DNA of 64,000 nucleotides from Clostridia bacterium (GCA_910574835.1 CAJTDE010000021.1:1-64000), one strand, 5' to 3'. Positions 9,120-18,636 are shown, counted from the first letter of the stretch. The notes: generated by a model not told the origin, from the sequence alone. Program-made: numbers and translations.

Positions 9120-9440
9120 ATGATTACAGTTACCATATATAAGGATTCCAGTCAGTATCAACGATTCACTGTAGAAGGACATGCCGGTTATGCTCACGAA
9201 GGATTCGATATCATCTGTGCTGCCGTCAGTGCTCTGACAGTGAATACGGTAAATTCCATTGAAAAATTTACCGGCAATAAGTTAAAGGCAGAGGAAATGA
9301 ACGGATTTCTCACCTGCCAGTTGGAAAGCCCCTTATCTTCTAAAGCGGAGCTTTTGATGGATTCCATGGTGCTTGGCTTAACGGACATTCAGAATAACTA
9401 TGGAAAGCAATATATCAGATTGATCTTTAAGGAGGTGTAG
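9120..9440 (+). CDS. prp: Ribosomal-processing cysteine protease Prp
   Basis: 106 aa. Removes the N-terminal extension of ribosomal protein L27 in Firmicutes. The catalytic pair is visible as His21 in GHAGYA and Cys33 in DIICAAVSAL, matching the conserved His/Cys of the staphylococcal enzyme. It lies between rplU and rpmA as usual. The substrate L27 immediately downstream carries the cleavage sequence, which supports the call. Confidence 0.93.
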   Translation: MITVTIYKDSSQYQRFTVEGHAGYAHEGFDIICAAVSALTVNTVNSIEKFTGNKLKAEEMNGFLTCQLESPLSSKAELLMDSMVLGLTDIQNNYGKQYIRLIFKEV

Positions 9441-9443
9441 ACC

Positions 9444-9731
9444 ATGTTGCAGATGAACCTTCAGTTGTTCGCACATAAGAAAGGTGTAGGTTCTACCAAG
9501 AATGGCAGAGATTCCGAGGCAAAGCGTCTGGGCGCAAAGAGAGCGGACGGACAGTTTGTAAAGGCCGGTAACATTCTTTACAGACAGCGCGGAACCAAGA
9601 TTCATCCGGGCGTGAACGTAGGCCGCGGAGGAGACGATACCCTGTTTGCATTGACAGACGGCATTGTACGGTTTGAAAGAAAAGGAAGAGATAAGAAACA
9701 GGTTTCTATCGTTCCGGTAGCAGCAGAATAG
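9444..9731 (+). CDS. rpmA: Ribosomal protein L27 (bL27) with Prp-cleavable N-terminus
   Basis: 95 aa. N-terminus [10 protein letters not shown] followed by [20 protein letters not shown]. The first ten residues are the extension removed by Prp, cut expected after Ala10, exposing the HKKG tail that reaches the peptidyl-transferase centre. GGAGGTG precedes the start and the gene is three bases after prp. A rho-independent terminator follows. Confidence 0.97.
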   Translation: MLQMNLQLFAHKKGVGSTKNGRDSEAKRLGAKRADGQFVKAGNILYRQRGTKIHPGVNVGRGGDDTLFALTDGIVRFERKGRDKKQVSIVPVAAE

Positions 9732-9738
9732 TATGGTT

Positions 9739-9772
9739 GAGGCTTCAAGTCGATAGATTTGAAGCCTCTTTT
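9739..9772 (+). terminator. Rho-independent terminator after rpmA
   Basis: 10-bp stem GAGGCTTCAA (9739-9748) / TTGAAGCCTC (9759-9768) with a 10-base loop and a following T run. Confidence 0.85.
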
Positions 9773-9797
9773 AACTCATGCCCGGTTCATCTGTTGA

Positions 9798-11123
<1,326 letters not shown>

Positions 11124-11168
11124 CAGTATACGGCAGAGTAAATTACAACAAATGAAGGAGATTCATAC

Positions 11169-11471
11169 ATGACAAGCAAACAAAGGGCTTACCTAAAGAG
11201 CCTGGCAATGGCCCTGGACCCCATATTCCAGGTAGGAAAAGCCTCCGTTACCCCCGAACTGATTACCGCGGTCAGCGAAGCTCTGACTGCGCGAGAGCTT
11301 ATTAAGCTAAGCGTACTGCAAAACTGCGCGGACGCTCCAAAATCGATAGCAGAAATGATAGCGGAACGCACCCATTCCCAGGTAGTGCAGGTAATCGGGA
11401 AAAAAATCGTACTCTACAAAGAGGGCAAGGATGATAAAAAACGAATTGAACTCCCACAGCAAAGGGGATAA
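11169..11471 (+). CDS. yhbY: YhbY-family ribosome-associated RNA-binding protein (CRM domain)
   Basis: 100 aa. CRM-domain start MTSKQRAYLKSLAMALDPIFQVGKAS, then ARELIKLSVLQN and QVIGKKIVLYK. The family binds the pre-50S subunit. AAGGAG is 10 bases before the ATG. Its last 41 bases overlap the nadD start in another frame, suggesting translational coupling. Confidence 0.93.
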   Translation: MTSKQRAYLKSLAMALDPIFQVGKASVTPELITAVSEALTARELIKLSVLQNCADAPKSIAEMIAERTHSQVVQVIGKKIVLYKEGKDDKKRIELPQQRG

Positions 11472-12090
11472 GAGAAAAAGAGTCGGCATACTGGGCGGAA
11501 CCTTTGATCCCATCCACACCGGGCATCTCATACTGGCTGAGACAGCTTACGAGGCGTTTTCTCTGGATTATGTCTTGATTATGCCCAACGGCAATCCGCC
11601 CCATAAGCCGGGGCAGGTGAATGCCTCCATGACGCAGCGCACCCGGATGGCGGAGCTGGCCGCTGCCGGCAACGATCATTTCCGCGTATCGGACTTTGAA
11701 AAAACACCCCAGGATTATCATTATACCTATGAAACCCTGGAATTTCTGGTTGAAAAACATCCGGACACAGATTATTATTTTATTCTGGGGGCGGATTCTT
11801 TGAAGCAGTTCCATACCTGGAAGGAACCGAAACGCATCTTAAGATGCTGTCAAATCCTGGCAGCCACCCGGGATCGGATGGAGACTGCGGAGCTGAAAAA
11901 GCATATGGAACGGCTGGAGCAGGAGCATGGCGCCCATATTCATCCACTGGAAACACCAAATATTGATATTTCCTCCAATATGCTTCGGGAACGAGTGCAT
12001 AGGGGACAAAGCATCCGTTATTATGTTCCGGAGGCCGTGAACGCCTATATTCAGGAACAAGGCTTATACAGCGAAAACCACAGGAAATGA
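11431..12090 (+). CDS. nadD: Nicotinate-nucleotide adenylyltransferase
   Basis: 219 aa. Makes deamido-NAD from nicotinate mononucleotide and ATP. Motifs: GGTFDPIHTGHLILA (nucleotidyltransferase HxGH), MPNGNPPHKPG and ISSNMLRERVHRGQSIRYYVPEAV (ISSTxxR-type). The start is inside yhbY (41-base overlap); no later ATG/GTG leaves the GGTFDP motif intact with a better site. Overlaps yqeK by four bases. Confidence 0.95.
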   Translation: MIKNELNSHSKGDKRKRVGILGGTFDPIHTGHLILAETAYEAFSLDYVLIMPNGNPPHKPGQVNASMTQRTRMAELAAAGNDHFRVSDFEKTPQDYHYTYETLEFLVEKHPDTDYYFILGADSLKQFHTWKEPKRILRCCQILAATRDRMETAELKKHMERLEQEHGAHIHPLETPNIDISSNMLRERVHRGQSIRYYVPEAVNAYIQEQGLYSENHRK

Positions 12091-12692
12091 GGGATTTTCG
12101 GATGAAACATTATGATATGAAGGCTTATCAGAAGAAAATAAAGCACGAGATGGACGATGGCCGCTATCAGCATACACTTGGAGTCATGTATACCTGTGCA
12201 GCCCTTGCCATGCGTTATGAATACGATATTCAAAAAGCAGAGCTGGCCGGACTTCTCCATGATTGTGCAAAATGTATTCCCAACGGAAAAAAACTGAAGC
12301 TTTGCGAGAAGCACAACATTCAGATGACAGAGACAGAGCGAAGGAATCCATTTTTGCTGCATGCAAAGCTGGGGGCGTTTTTAGCAATGGAGCAGTATGG
12401 CGTACATGACAAAGAAATAATCAGCGCCATTTTGAATCATACCACCGGAAAGCCCAATATGTCCCTGCTTGACAAGATCGTCTATGTGGCGGATTATATC
12501 GAGCCTCGGCGCAGCAAAGCGGAAAACTTGCCGGAGGTACGCAAGCTGGCCTTCCTGGATCTGGACAAGGCTCTTTATAAGATTCTCTCCGATACCTTGA
12601 GCTATCTGGATAAAGGCTCCGGCGAGATTGACGAAATGACCGTAAAAGCATACGAATACTACCGCACAGCGACTATAAAAGGAGAAATATAA
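12087..12692 (+). CDS. yqeK: HD-domain phosphohydrolase YqeK (diadenosine tetraphosphatase)
   Basis: 201 aa. HD motifs RYQHTLGV, LLHDCAKCI and ILNHTTG...IVYVADYIEP mark the YqeK family, shown in Bacillus-type species to hydrolyse Ap4A symmetrically to ADP. The start ATG overlaps the nadD stop (ATGA). An alternative ATG at 12102 has GAGGG 8 bases upstream and may be the main start. Directly abuts rsfS. Confidence 0.92.
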   Translation: MRDFRMKHYDMKAYQKKIKHEMDDGRYQHTLGVMYTCAALAMRYEYDIQKAELAGLLHDCAKCIPNGKKLKLCEKHNIQMTETERRNPFLLHAKLGAFLAMEQYGVHDKEIISAILNHTTGKPNMSLLDKIVYVADYIEPRRSKAENLPEVRKLAFLDLDKALYKILSDTLSYLDKGSGEIDEMTVKAYEYYRTATIKGEI

Positions 12693-13055
12693 ATGACTTT
12701 AAAGCAATCGAAAGAAATGGCCCAAAAAGCCTGTCATGCATTGGAAGATAAAAAAGCAAAGGATGTGCGTATTCTGGATATATCAGAGGTCAGCGTACTG
12801 GCCGATTATTTTCTGATTGCAAGCGGATCGAACCGAAACCAGGTGCAGGCTATGGTAGACAATGTAGAAGAAGAGCTGCGCAAAGCAGGCTTTTCCCCAA
12901 AGCAAGTAGAGGGTTACAATACCGCTAATTGGGTTCTTTTAGACTATGGCGACATTATCATCCATGTTTTTGATGAGGAAAATCGACTGTTTTACGATCT
13001 GGAACGCATTTGGAGAGACGGCAGTCTGATACGGGCAGAGGAATTGGAGATGTAA
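12693..13055 (+). CDS. rsfS: Ribosomal silencing factor RsfS
   Basis: 120 aa. Binds L14 and blocks subunit joining in stationary phase. Signature: KKAKDVRILDISEVSVLADYFLIASG, NWVLLDYGDIIIHVFDEENRLFYDLERIW. AAAGGAG lies 8 bases before the ATG, at the end of yqeK. Followed three bases later by a DUF554 gene. Confidence 0.96.
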   Translation: MTLKQSKEMAQKACHALEDKKAKDVRILDISEVSVLADYFLIASGSNRNQVQAMVDNVEEELRKAGFSPKQVEGYNTANWVLLDYGDIIIHVFDEENRLFYDLERIWRDGSLIRAEELEM

Positions 13056-13057
13056 AA

Positions 13058-13744
13058 ATGATTTTAACAGGAGCTATTGTAAACGCCCTTGCCGTATTTG
13101 CCGGAAGCGCTACGGGCCTTTTTCTGAAAAAGGGGCTGCCGGATCGTATGGGAGATTCCATTATGAAAGGGCTTTCTCTTTGTGTCATTTACATTGGTAT
13201 CAGCGGAGCCTTTGAAGGAGAAAATGTACTGATTGCCATTGTGTCTATGGCTGTGGGAACAGTGATTGGCGAGCTTTTGAATCTGAATGAGCGTATGGAA
13301 CGGCTGGGGCAGTGGATTCAGAATCGGTTTCAATCGAAGAACAGCCAGACATCTATTGCGGAAGGCTTTGTTACCAGCAGCCTCTTATTCTGTACCGGAG
13401 CTATGACCATTGTAGGCTCTCTGCAAAGCGGGCTGTCTCTGGACCACAGTACTTTGTTCGCCAAGTCCCTTATTGACGGAATAGCCGCTGTGGTGCTCGC
13501 CTCCAGCTTGGGCTTCGGCGTCTTTTTTGCAGGCATTCTGTGTCTGCTCTATGAGGGAGGACTGGCCTTATGCGCACAGTTTATAGGGCCTTTTTTAACA
13601 ACCTCCGTAATCAATGAAATGACCTGCGTGGGATCTCTGCTTATTGTAGGAGTTGCAGTCAATATGCTGTTTAAAAATAAAATCTGCGTCATGAATTCCA
13701 TCCCGGCTGTTTTTCTGCCGATTCTGCTGTGCAGATTTATGTAA
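13058..13744 (+). CDS. DUF554 membrane protein, copy 1
   Basis: 228 aa, about six to seven hydrophobic helices. Family signature MILTGAIVNALAVFAGSATGLFLKKGLPDRM, later GAMTIVGSLQSGLSLDHSTLFAKSLIDGIAAVVLASSLGFGV. Function unknown; predicted inner-membrane transporter-like protein. Start at 13058, two bases after the rsfS stop, is preferred over an ATG at 13010 inside rsfS. A diverged second family member lies at 22483. Confidence 0.85.
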   Translation: MILTGAIVNALAVFAGSATGLFLKKGLPDRMGDSIMKGLSLCVIYIGISGAFEGENVLIAIVSMAVGTVIGELLNLNERMERLGQWIQNRFQSKNSQTSIAEGFVTSSLLFCTGAMTIVGSLQSGLSLDHSTLFAKSLIDGIAAVVLASSLGFGVFFAGILCLLYEGGLALCAQFIGPFLTTSVINEMTCVGSLLIVGVAVNMLFKNKICVMNSIPAVFLPILLCRFM

Positions 13745-13800
13745 CAAGGAATCACTGTTCACACATGCCAGGTGGGCAGCAACAAAAAGGAGACATGCAG

Positions 13801-14415
13801 ATGGGAAAGATTCTGAATATTACACAGGTGACAAACAACCGGTTTCTGAACATATATAATCTGGATGTGGAGGATAAGAACGGGAAACCGCATATCTATC
13901 ATGTAGCTTCCAGAGCAAAGAGTAAAGAAGAGCTAAAGCTGTCCACCAGGGTAAATAAGCCGGACGGAGTAATCATTTACGCCCTCTATGGAGAAAAAAG
14001 GGAGCGTGTGGTACTCATACGTCAATATCGATACAGCATTGGCAGTTATATCTATGAGTTCCCGGCAGGTCTGATAGATGAGGGAGAGGACTTCCATGCA
14101 GCGGGAATCCGGGAGCTTTGGGAGGAAACAGGGCTTACATTTCACCCCTTAGAGGTCGATCCCATTTATTCCAAGCCATATTTTACTACGATTGGAATGA
14201 CAGATGAAGCTTGTTCCGCCGTCTATGGCTATGCGGACGGAGAGATCTCGGTCAAGGGACAGGAGGATACGGAAGAGATTGAAGTCGTTTTGGCCGACCG
14301 CAGGGAGATTCGGCGAATCCTTAAGGAAGAGCATGTATCTTTGATGTGTGCTTATATGATGATGCATTTCCTGCATGCGGAGCCGGACAATCCCTTTGGA
14401 TTTTTAAAAGTATAA
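13801..14415 (+). CDS. Nudix hydrolase (ADP-ribose pyrophosphatase-like)
   Basis: 204 aa. Complete Nudix box GLIDEGEDFHAAGIRELWEETGL preceded by YEFPA, the arrangement of ADP-sugar pyrophosphatases. Substrate not determined. AAGGAG 8 bases before ATG 13801 fixes the start; upstream in-frame ATGs at 13795 and 13729 lack this spacing. Last gene of the plus-strand block, convergent with lexA across a long inverted repeat. Confidence 0.9.
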   Translation: MGKILNITQVTNNRFLNIYNLDVEDKNGKPHIYHVASRAKSKEELKLSTRVNKPDGVIIYALYGEKRERVVLIRQYRYSIGSYIYEFPAGLIDEGEDFHAAGIRELWEETGLTFHPLEVDPIYSKPYFTTIGMTDEACSAVYGYADGEISVKGQEDTEEIEVVLADRREIRRILKEEHVSLMCAYMMMHFLHAEPDNPFGFLKV

Positions 14416-14429
14416 TCATTTTTGTGTTT

Positions 14430-14527
14430 AGAGCGTGTTTTAAAAATCATTTCTGCCAGATGTGCGGCGCAGATTTCCCGCAAATTGTGTCGAACATCTA
14501 ACAGGAAGCATTTTTTAAACACGCTCT
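14430..14527. repeat. 98-bp imperfect inverted-repeat element / bidirectional terminator
   Basis: Ends AGAGCGTGTTTTAAAAAT (14430-14447) and the inverse ATTTTTTAAACACGCTCT at 14510-14527. Pairing continues inward (CCAGATGT with ACATCT) to a GC-rich centre. It lies between convergent nudix and lexA genes and could terminate both. The long ends suggest a small dispersed element rather than a simple terminator. Confidence 0.65.
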
Positions 14528-14543
14528 TTTAAAACCATTCAGC

Positions 14544-15161
14544 CTATTGGAAAAAACGGATGACGCCAAATACTTTTCCAAGGATCTGACAACTGGGAAC
14601 AATGATCGGCTCCATAGAATCGTTCTCCGGCTGGAGACGGATGTGGTCAGCTTCCTGATAAAAGGTTTTTACGGTAGCGGAGTCATCCACCAAAGCAACT
14701 ACCATATCTCCGTTCCGCGCCGTCTGGCGCTGTTCTACGAGAATGGTATCGCCGTCAAAGATTCCGGCATTGATCATGGAATCGCCCTGAACCTTCAGCA
14801 TAAAGCACTGCTCGTTGGGCATAAATTCCATAGGAACAGGGAAGTAGGATTCCACATTCTCAACGGCCAATATCGGCTGTCCGGCAGCCACCCGTCCTAT
14901 GATGGGAACATTCACCACTTCTCTGCGCACCAGGTTAAAGTTGTCGTCGATAATCTCAATTGCACGAGGCTTGGTAGGGTCTCTGCGAATATAGCCATTC
15001 TTTTCCAAGGTCTCCAAATGAGAGTGTACGGAGGAGGTAGACTTCAGATCCACAGCCTCACAGATATCCCGGACTGACGGCGGATAACCTTTATTCAAAA
15101 TTTGTGACTTAATGTATTCCAGAATCTCGCTTTGCTTTTTAGTAATTTTGCCGTAGGGCAT
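14544..15161 (-). CDS. lexA: SOS repressor LexA
   Basis: 205 aa. Winged-helix DNA-binding domain (1-65: [42 protein letters not shown]), self-cleavage site Ala93-Gly94 (VAAGQP), catalytic Ser128 (QGDSM) and Lys165 (ATVKTF). AAGGAGG lies 9 bases before ATG 15161; an upstream in-frame ATG would add 27 unusual residues. The promoter contains a LexA-box-like sequence, implying autoregulation. Confidence 0.97.
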   Translation of the reverse strand: MPYGKITKKQSEILEYIKSQILNKGYPPSVRDICEAVDLKSTSSVHSHLETLEKNGYIRRDPTKPRAIEIIDDNFNLVRREVVNVPIIGRVAAGQPILAVENVESYFPVPMEFMPNEQCFMLKVQGDSMINAGIFDGDTILVEQRQTARNGDMVVALVDDSATVKTFYQEADHIRLQPENDSMEPIIVPSCQILGKVFGVIRFFQ

Positions 15162-15213
15162 AGATGATTTCCTCCTTATATAGATGTTTGGATTCATTCT
15201 GTAAACTATATAT

Positions 15214-15242
15214 AGTATAACATACGTTCGAAAGAAAAGCAA
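15214..15242 (-). promoter_or_regulatory. lexA promoter with LexA operator in the spacer
   Basis: On the minus strand: -35 TTGCTT (15242-15237), 17-base spacer, -10 TATACT (15219-15214). The spacer holds CGAACGTATGTTA (15230-15218), one mismatch from GAAC-N4-GTTC. A weaker GAACAAATTTTC lies just upstream (about 15255-15266). Confidence 0.7.
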
Positions 15243-15373
15243 ACAAATGTTTTGAAAATTTGTTCTGTTTTAATTTAAAAAAATTTCTAGTATATTTTAA
15301 AATTCTGTGATATAATTGTTACGAATTTTAAGAATTTATCACACAACAGGAAAAAAAGAAAGGAACTCTACTT

Positions 15374-16498
15374 ATGAGGAAGCGATTATTGTGGATTCTG
15401 CTGGCATTAGCAGTGGGAGTCTGCGCAACAGGATGTGGAAAGAAAGAAAAAGAGGTGTCTGCTCCGGCAGAAGAAGAATTATCCACAGAGGATGAGATTT
15501 TAGCTGAAGAACCAGAGGAAGAGGAGCCTGAAGAAGAGGAAGAAGAGCCTGAGGTTGCACCCGAAGGAATGTACCGCAGTGAGCTGACGAATGAATGGAT
15601 CAGCGAGGATTTAAAGAATCAGCGCCCCATCGCCGTTATGGTGGATAATGAAAAGACGGCCCTGCCTCATTATGGTTTAACAAAGGCAGATATTGTTTAT
15701 GAGATGATGAACAGCACCCTGAACGATCAGATCACCCGTTTTATGGTTCTCTTTAAGGACTATGACAGTGTTGACCAGATCGGAAGCGTGCGGAGTGTAC
15801 GTCCCACGAACCTGATCATTGCTCCGGAGTGGAACGCAATTGTATGTCATGACGGTGGACCCTTCTATATTAATATGTATCTGGAGAAGCCTTATGTAGA
15901 TCATTTCAGCGGAACCTTTTCTCGTGTAAACAATGGAAAACCCAGAGAGTTTACAGAGTACATTCTTCCCGGAGATATGGACAAAAACTTCCGGAATACC
16001 AAGGTTGACCGCGAATACAACGAATACCGTTTGGAAGATCCTCATTTTCAGTTTGTATCGGAAAAGAAGCCTGTAAAGATGGAAGAGAAGGCCGGAAGCT
16101 TTGACTGTACTTTAGTTGATCTCCCGTTCGGACACAACAGCTCTCAGTTGGATTATGATGAGGCTTCCGGAACATATCTGTATTCTGAGTATGGCAGCGC
16201 CCACAAGGATCCGGGAAATGGCAACACACAGCTGGCATTTAAAAATGTAATTCTTCAAAAAATGACCTACAGCCAGTTGGACGAACATGGATACTTGATT
16301 TGGAACTGCCTGGATGCCGGAAAAGAAGGCTATTACATCACCAATGGAAAGGCAATGCCTATTACATGGAGTAAGGTCAGCGAGCAGGAGCGCACTGTTT
16401 ACTACGATATGAACGGTGACGAGATCCAGATCAATACAGGAAAGACTTACATTGGTTTTGTAGCAGACAGTAAGTGGGATGAACTGGTGGTTCAGTAA
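15374..16498 (+). CDS. DUF3048 (YerB-like) lipoprotein
   Basis: 374 aa. Signal peptide with lipobox (LLALAVGVCATGC, Cys21) and a strongly acidic Glu/Pro linker (about residues 30-62). A DUF3048 domain follows: RPIAVMVDNEKTALPHYGLTKADIVYE, then TRFMVLFKDYDSVDQIGSVRSVRP and HDGG. The family occurs as a surface lipoprotein in Firmicutes; its function is unclear. AAAGGAAC precedes the ATG. Divergent from lexA, convergent with the recombinase gene. Confidence 0.88.
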   Translation: MRKRLLWILLALAVGVCATGCGKKEKEVSAPAEEELSTEDEILAEEPEEEEPEEEEEEPEVAPEGMYRSELTNEWISEDLKNQRPIAVMVDNEKTALPHYGLTKADIVYEMMNSTLNDQITRFMVLFKDYDSVDQIGSVRSVRPTNLIIAPEWNAIVCHDGGPFYINMYLEKPYVDHFSGTFSRVNNGKPREFTEYILPGDMDKNFRNTKVDREYNEYRLEDPHFQFVSEKKPVKMEEKAGSFDCTLVDLPFGHNSSQLDYDEASGTYLYSEYGSAHKDPGNGNTQLAFKNVILQKMTYSQLDEHGYLIWNCLDAGKEGYYITNGKAMPITWSKVSEQERTVYYDMNGDEIQINTGKTYIGFVADSKWDELVVQ

Positions 16499-16543
16499 AC
16501 CGAATTTTCCTGTTCAATCTTTTACATTTATTGCTTGAAGCAA

Positions 16544-16613
16544 TGACTGCCGTAAAAGGACAACAGCTGAGATATAAAAACGGCAATTGTTCTTTTACGG
16601 CAGTCTTTTTTAT
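16544..16613. terminator. Rho-independent terminator between convergent genes
   Basis: Arms GACTGCCGTAAAAG (from 16544) and CTTTTACGGCAGTC followed by a T run to 16613. Serves the DUF3048 gene and possibly the recombinase gene. Confidence 0.85.
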
Positions 16614-16616
16614 AAT

Positions 16617-17714
16617 CTAATCTTCCCGAAGCCTTACCGCTTTGGCCGCCATCCGCCGGCGGTTTTCATCCTGAGCGGCATAGTGCTTCCGGGTTGTATT
16701 CACATCCTTGTGTCCCAGTACATCGGCCACCAGGTATATATCTCCGGTTTCCTGATACAAGGTAGTTCCGTAGGTACTTCTAAGCTTGTGGGGAGTGATT
16801 TTCTTAAGCGGCGTTACCTGCTTTGCATACTTCTTTACCAGATTTTCTACGGCGCCCACGCCGATGCGCCGCTTCTGGGTAGAGTAGAAGAGTGCAAGCT
16901 CATGTCCCTCCTGGGGAATCACCTCCCTGCGGCTTCCGTTGATATAGTTGCGAAGAGCCTGTTCTACCTCTTCCCCAAAGTAAACAATCATCTCGGAGCC
17001 GCCCTTTCGCGTTACCTTGATTCCGTTGTTATGAAAATCCACATCCGTAATGTCAAGACCCACGCACTCTGACACACGGATACCGGTTCCCAAAAGGAGC
17101 GTGACAATCGCCAGATCCCGTTCCTTTGTCTTTTCATAATAGACCTTCTTCTGGCCGGTAAGTCCGTCGCCGCCATGCTCAATAAAGTCCAGAAGCCTTG
17201 CAGTCTCATCAACATCCAGACGAATGATCGCCTTGTCGTGGAGCTTTGGCATGTCCACAAACACCGTAGGATTGTGCTCTAAAAGCTGCCGCTTATAAAA
17301 ATATGCATAAAAGCTCCGCAAAGCGGACATTTTCCGTTTTAATCCTCGTTCACCATTGGTAATATCTATGGTGTCGAAGCTTTCCTTCTCCTTATCCGTA
17401 CCGGAATAAGCAATTTTCTTCTGATACAGCTTCAGATATTCCTGATATTCTTCAATATCCACAGCCTCAACCCGATCCAGATCACTCAGCTTAAAATCCC
17501 TAGTTTCATAATTTTTGTAAACCGGGTTTTCCTCAATGAGAAATCGAAAAAAAACTCGGATATCATAGGCGTAGGAGATTCGGGTCTTTGTGGAGGTAGT
17601 AGGCTCAATTGCCCGAAAATAATCCTTGGCAAAGGATGGCAGCGTTTTCAATACCTCCCGCAGTTTACGAATATTTTCCATATCGTTTTGTTCATGGTAG
17701 GTTTTGTATTCCAT
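16617..17714 (-). CDS. Tyrosine recombinase / phage-integrase family (XerC-like)
   Basis: 365 aa. N-terminal SAM-like core-binding domain (about 25-175) and catalytic domain with Arg in GTGIRVSECVGLD, Lys in VTRKGG, HKLRSTYG (His-x-x-Arg), LGHKDVNTTRKHY (His and nucleophilic Tyr). All catalytic residues are present. No excisionase, phage genes or attachment sites are visible, so a chromosomal housekeeping or regulatory recombinase is as likely as a mobile-element integrase. Monocistronic, near lexA; an inverted repeat lies in its promoter. Confidence 0.9.
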   Translation of the reverse strand: MEYKTYHEQNDMENIRKLREVLKTLPSFAKDYFRAIEPTTSTKTRISYAYDIRVFFRFLIEENPVYKNYETRDFKLSDLDRVEAVDIEEYQEYLKLYQKKIAYSGTDKEKESFDTIDITNGERGLKRKMSALRSFYAYFYKRQLLEHNPTVFVDMPKLHDKAIIRLDVDETARLLDFIEHGGDGLTGQKKVYYEKTKERDLAIVTLLLGTGIRVSECVGLDITDVDFHNNGIKVTRKGGSEMIVYFGEEVEQALRNYINGSRREVIPQEGHELALFYSTQKRRIGVGAVENLVKKYAKQVTPLKKITPHKLRSTYGTTLYQETGDIYLVADVLGHKDVNTTRKHYAAQDENRRRMAAKAVRLRED

Positions 17715-17763
17715 AATTGAAAAATTCCTTCCTAAGTATTGTATAGGTTTCCTATATAATATA

Positions 17764-17793
17764 TAAGTTTACATAATAAAATTATGTAACTTA
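17764..17793. promoter_or_regulatory. Inverted repeat upstream of the recombinase gene (candidate operator)
   Basis: TAAGTTTACATAAT-AAA-ATTATGTAACTTA, nearly perfect, about 50-80 bases before the recombinase start in an AT-rich promoter region. No protein can be assigned. Confidence 0.4.
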
Positions 17794-17898
17794 TCAATCA
17801 GTTTCTCGTTACAATTCACACCTATATCAGTTTTGAACTATTTCCATTCATTGCTGGTGCGAATTGTAAAGCTCATAACAAATGGCACTAAGAGTACC

Positions 17899-17927
17899 TT
17901 GACGTATCACCAGGTCAATGCTATAAT
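17899..17927 (+). promoter_or_regulatory. Promoter of the cobalamin riboswitch transcript
   Basis: TTGACG (17899-17904), 17-base spacer, TATAAT (17922-17927), just upstream of the riboswitch. Confidence 0.75.
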
Positions 17928-17944
17928 AAAAAAGTACAATTCCA

Positions 17945-18135
17945 TATAAGGTATTAAGTGCCTGTCAGATTCAAAATTTTGGCAGGAAGAGGGAATTAGG
18001 TGCAAGTCCTAAGCGATCCGGTCACTGTAAGCAGGGAATATTTCCTAACGAATCCATTGTACAACTTTTTGTATGAGAAGGAAAGGAAAATATGCAGATC
18101 TGTAAGCCAGGAAACCTGCTTAATACTTGAGGAGA
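17945..18135 (+). ncRNA. Cobalamin riboswitch
   Basis: Conserved B12-element motifs in order: GAGGGAATTAGGTGCAAGTC, then CCGGTCACTGTAAGC, then GTAAGCCAGGAAACCTGCTT. Spacing and order match the adenosylcobalamin riboswitch core. A terminator (18164-18220) follows, so control is probably by transcription attenuation. No vitamin B12 transport or synthesis gene follows within the next 500 bases. Confidence 0.88.
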
Positions 18136-18163
18136 GACTTCCGAAGAAAGTTCAGTTCCTGTC

Positions 18164-18220
18164 AAAAATGCCTTTTGGCTTTTTGTACGTGTCTGTTTCC
18201 GTGGGAGCAGGCATTTTTTA
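18164..18220 (+). terminator. Terminator of the cobalamin riboswitch
   Basis: AAAAATGCC (18164-18172) pairs with GGCATTTTT (18210-18218), ending in a T run; the loop is long (37 bases) and may itself fold. Confidence 0.65.
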
Positions 18221-18529
18221 TCATATGGAATGCTCAATGTGGAAGAACGTACCATCTGAAGGTGACATATCCTAAACGCACAAGGTCTGATAAGCTGTGA
18301 CGGCATTCGGCTTACTCACGCCTTTCCCAGGTTCCTTTGGATGCCCTGGCGTCTGTCTGGGTTTTGTTGTAAGAAGCTTTTTTATCGGAAAAGAATACCT
18401 GTAGCTGTTCTTTTCCGGAATACAGGATGCTTTCTGAAAACAATTCCTGTGATAGGCGCTTTTTTTACAGGCGGACTGGCATACAAACAACGATTGCATG
18501 AAATAATAGGAAAAAGTAAAATTTAGCTA
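18221..18529. other. No convincing gene downstream of the riboswitch
   Basis: About 310 bases with no open frame that resembles a known protein and no ribosome-binding site with a long frame. A small hairpin, CGGAAAAGAA / TTCTTTTCCG, lies at about 18387-18418. The stretch may be the remains of a lost B12-controlled gene, but I recognise no homologous fragment. Confidence 0.4.
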
Positions 18530-18558
18530 TTGATTTTTTAGCAAAAAATAAGTAATAT
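18530..18558 (+). promoter_or_regulatory. Promoter of the antiterminator gene
   Basis: TTGATT (18530-18535), 17-base spacer, TAATAT (18553-18558), immediately before RAT 1. Confidence 0.65.
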
Positions 18559-18562
18559 AAAT

Positions 18563-18636
18563 AAAGGATTGTAACTCTTTGAGGCATTACCGTGATAGTA
18601 GAATCACTGCACACTTGCTTTGGAGAGTTTTTCTTT
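18563..18636 (+). promoter_or_regulatory. RAT antiterminator site 1 with overlapping terminator
   Basis: RAT-like sequence from 18563 to 18591, GGATTGTAACTC then GAGGCATTACC, as in BglG/LicT targets. It overlaps a terminator in which AACTCTTTGAGGCA (18573-18586) pairs along all 14 positions, with G-T wobbles, with TGCTTTGGAGAGTT (18616-18629), followed by a T run. Folding of the two is mutually exclusive, so the antiterminator gene is probably self-activated. Confidence 0.82.

Noticed and set aside
16617-18000. Integrated mobile element bounded by the tyrosine recombinase
   Set aside because: No excisionase, cargo, tRNA target or flanking attachment repeats could be found.
18000-18275. 91-codon frame across the cobalamin riboswitch
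   Set aside because: It overlaps conserved aptamer bases and the terminator; composition is not protein-like.
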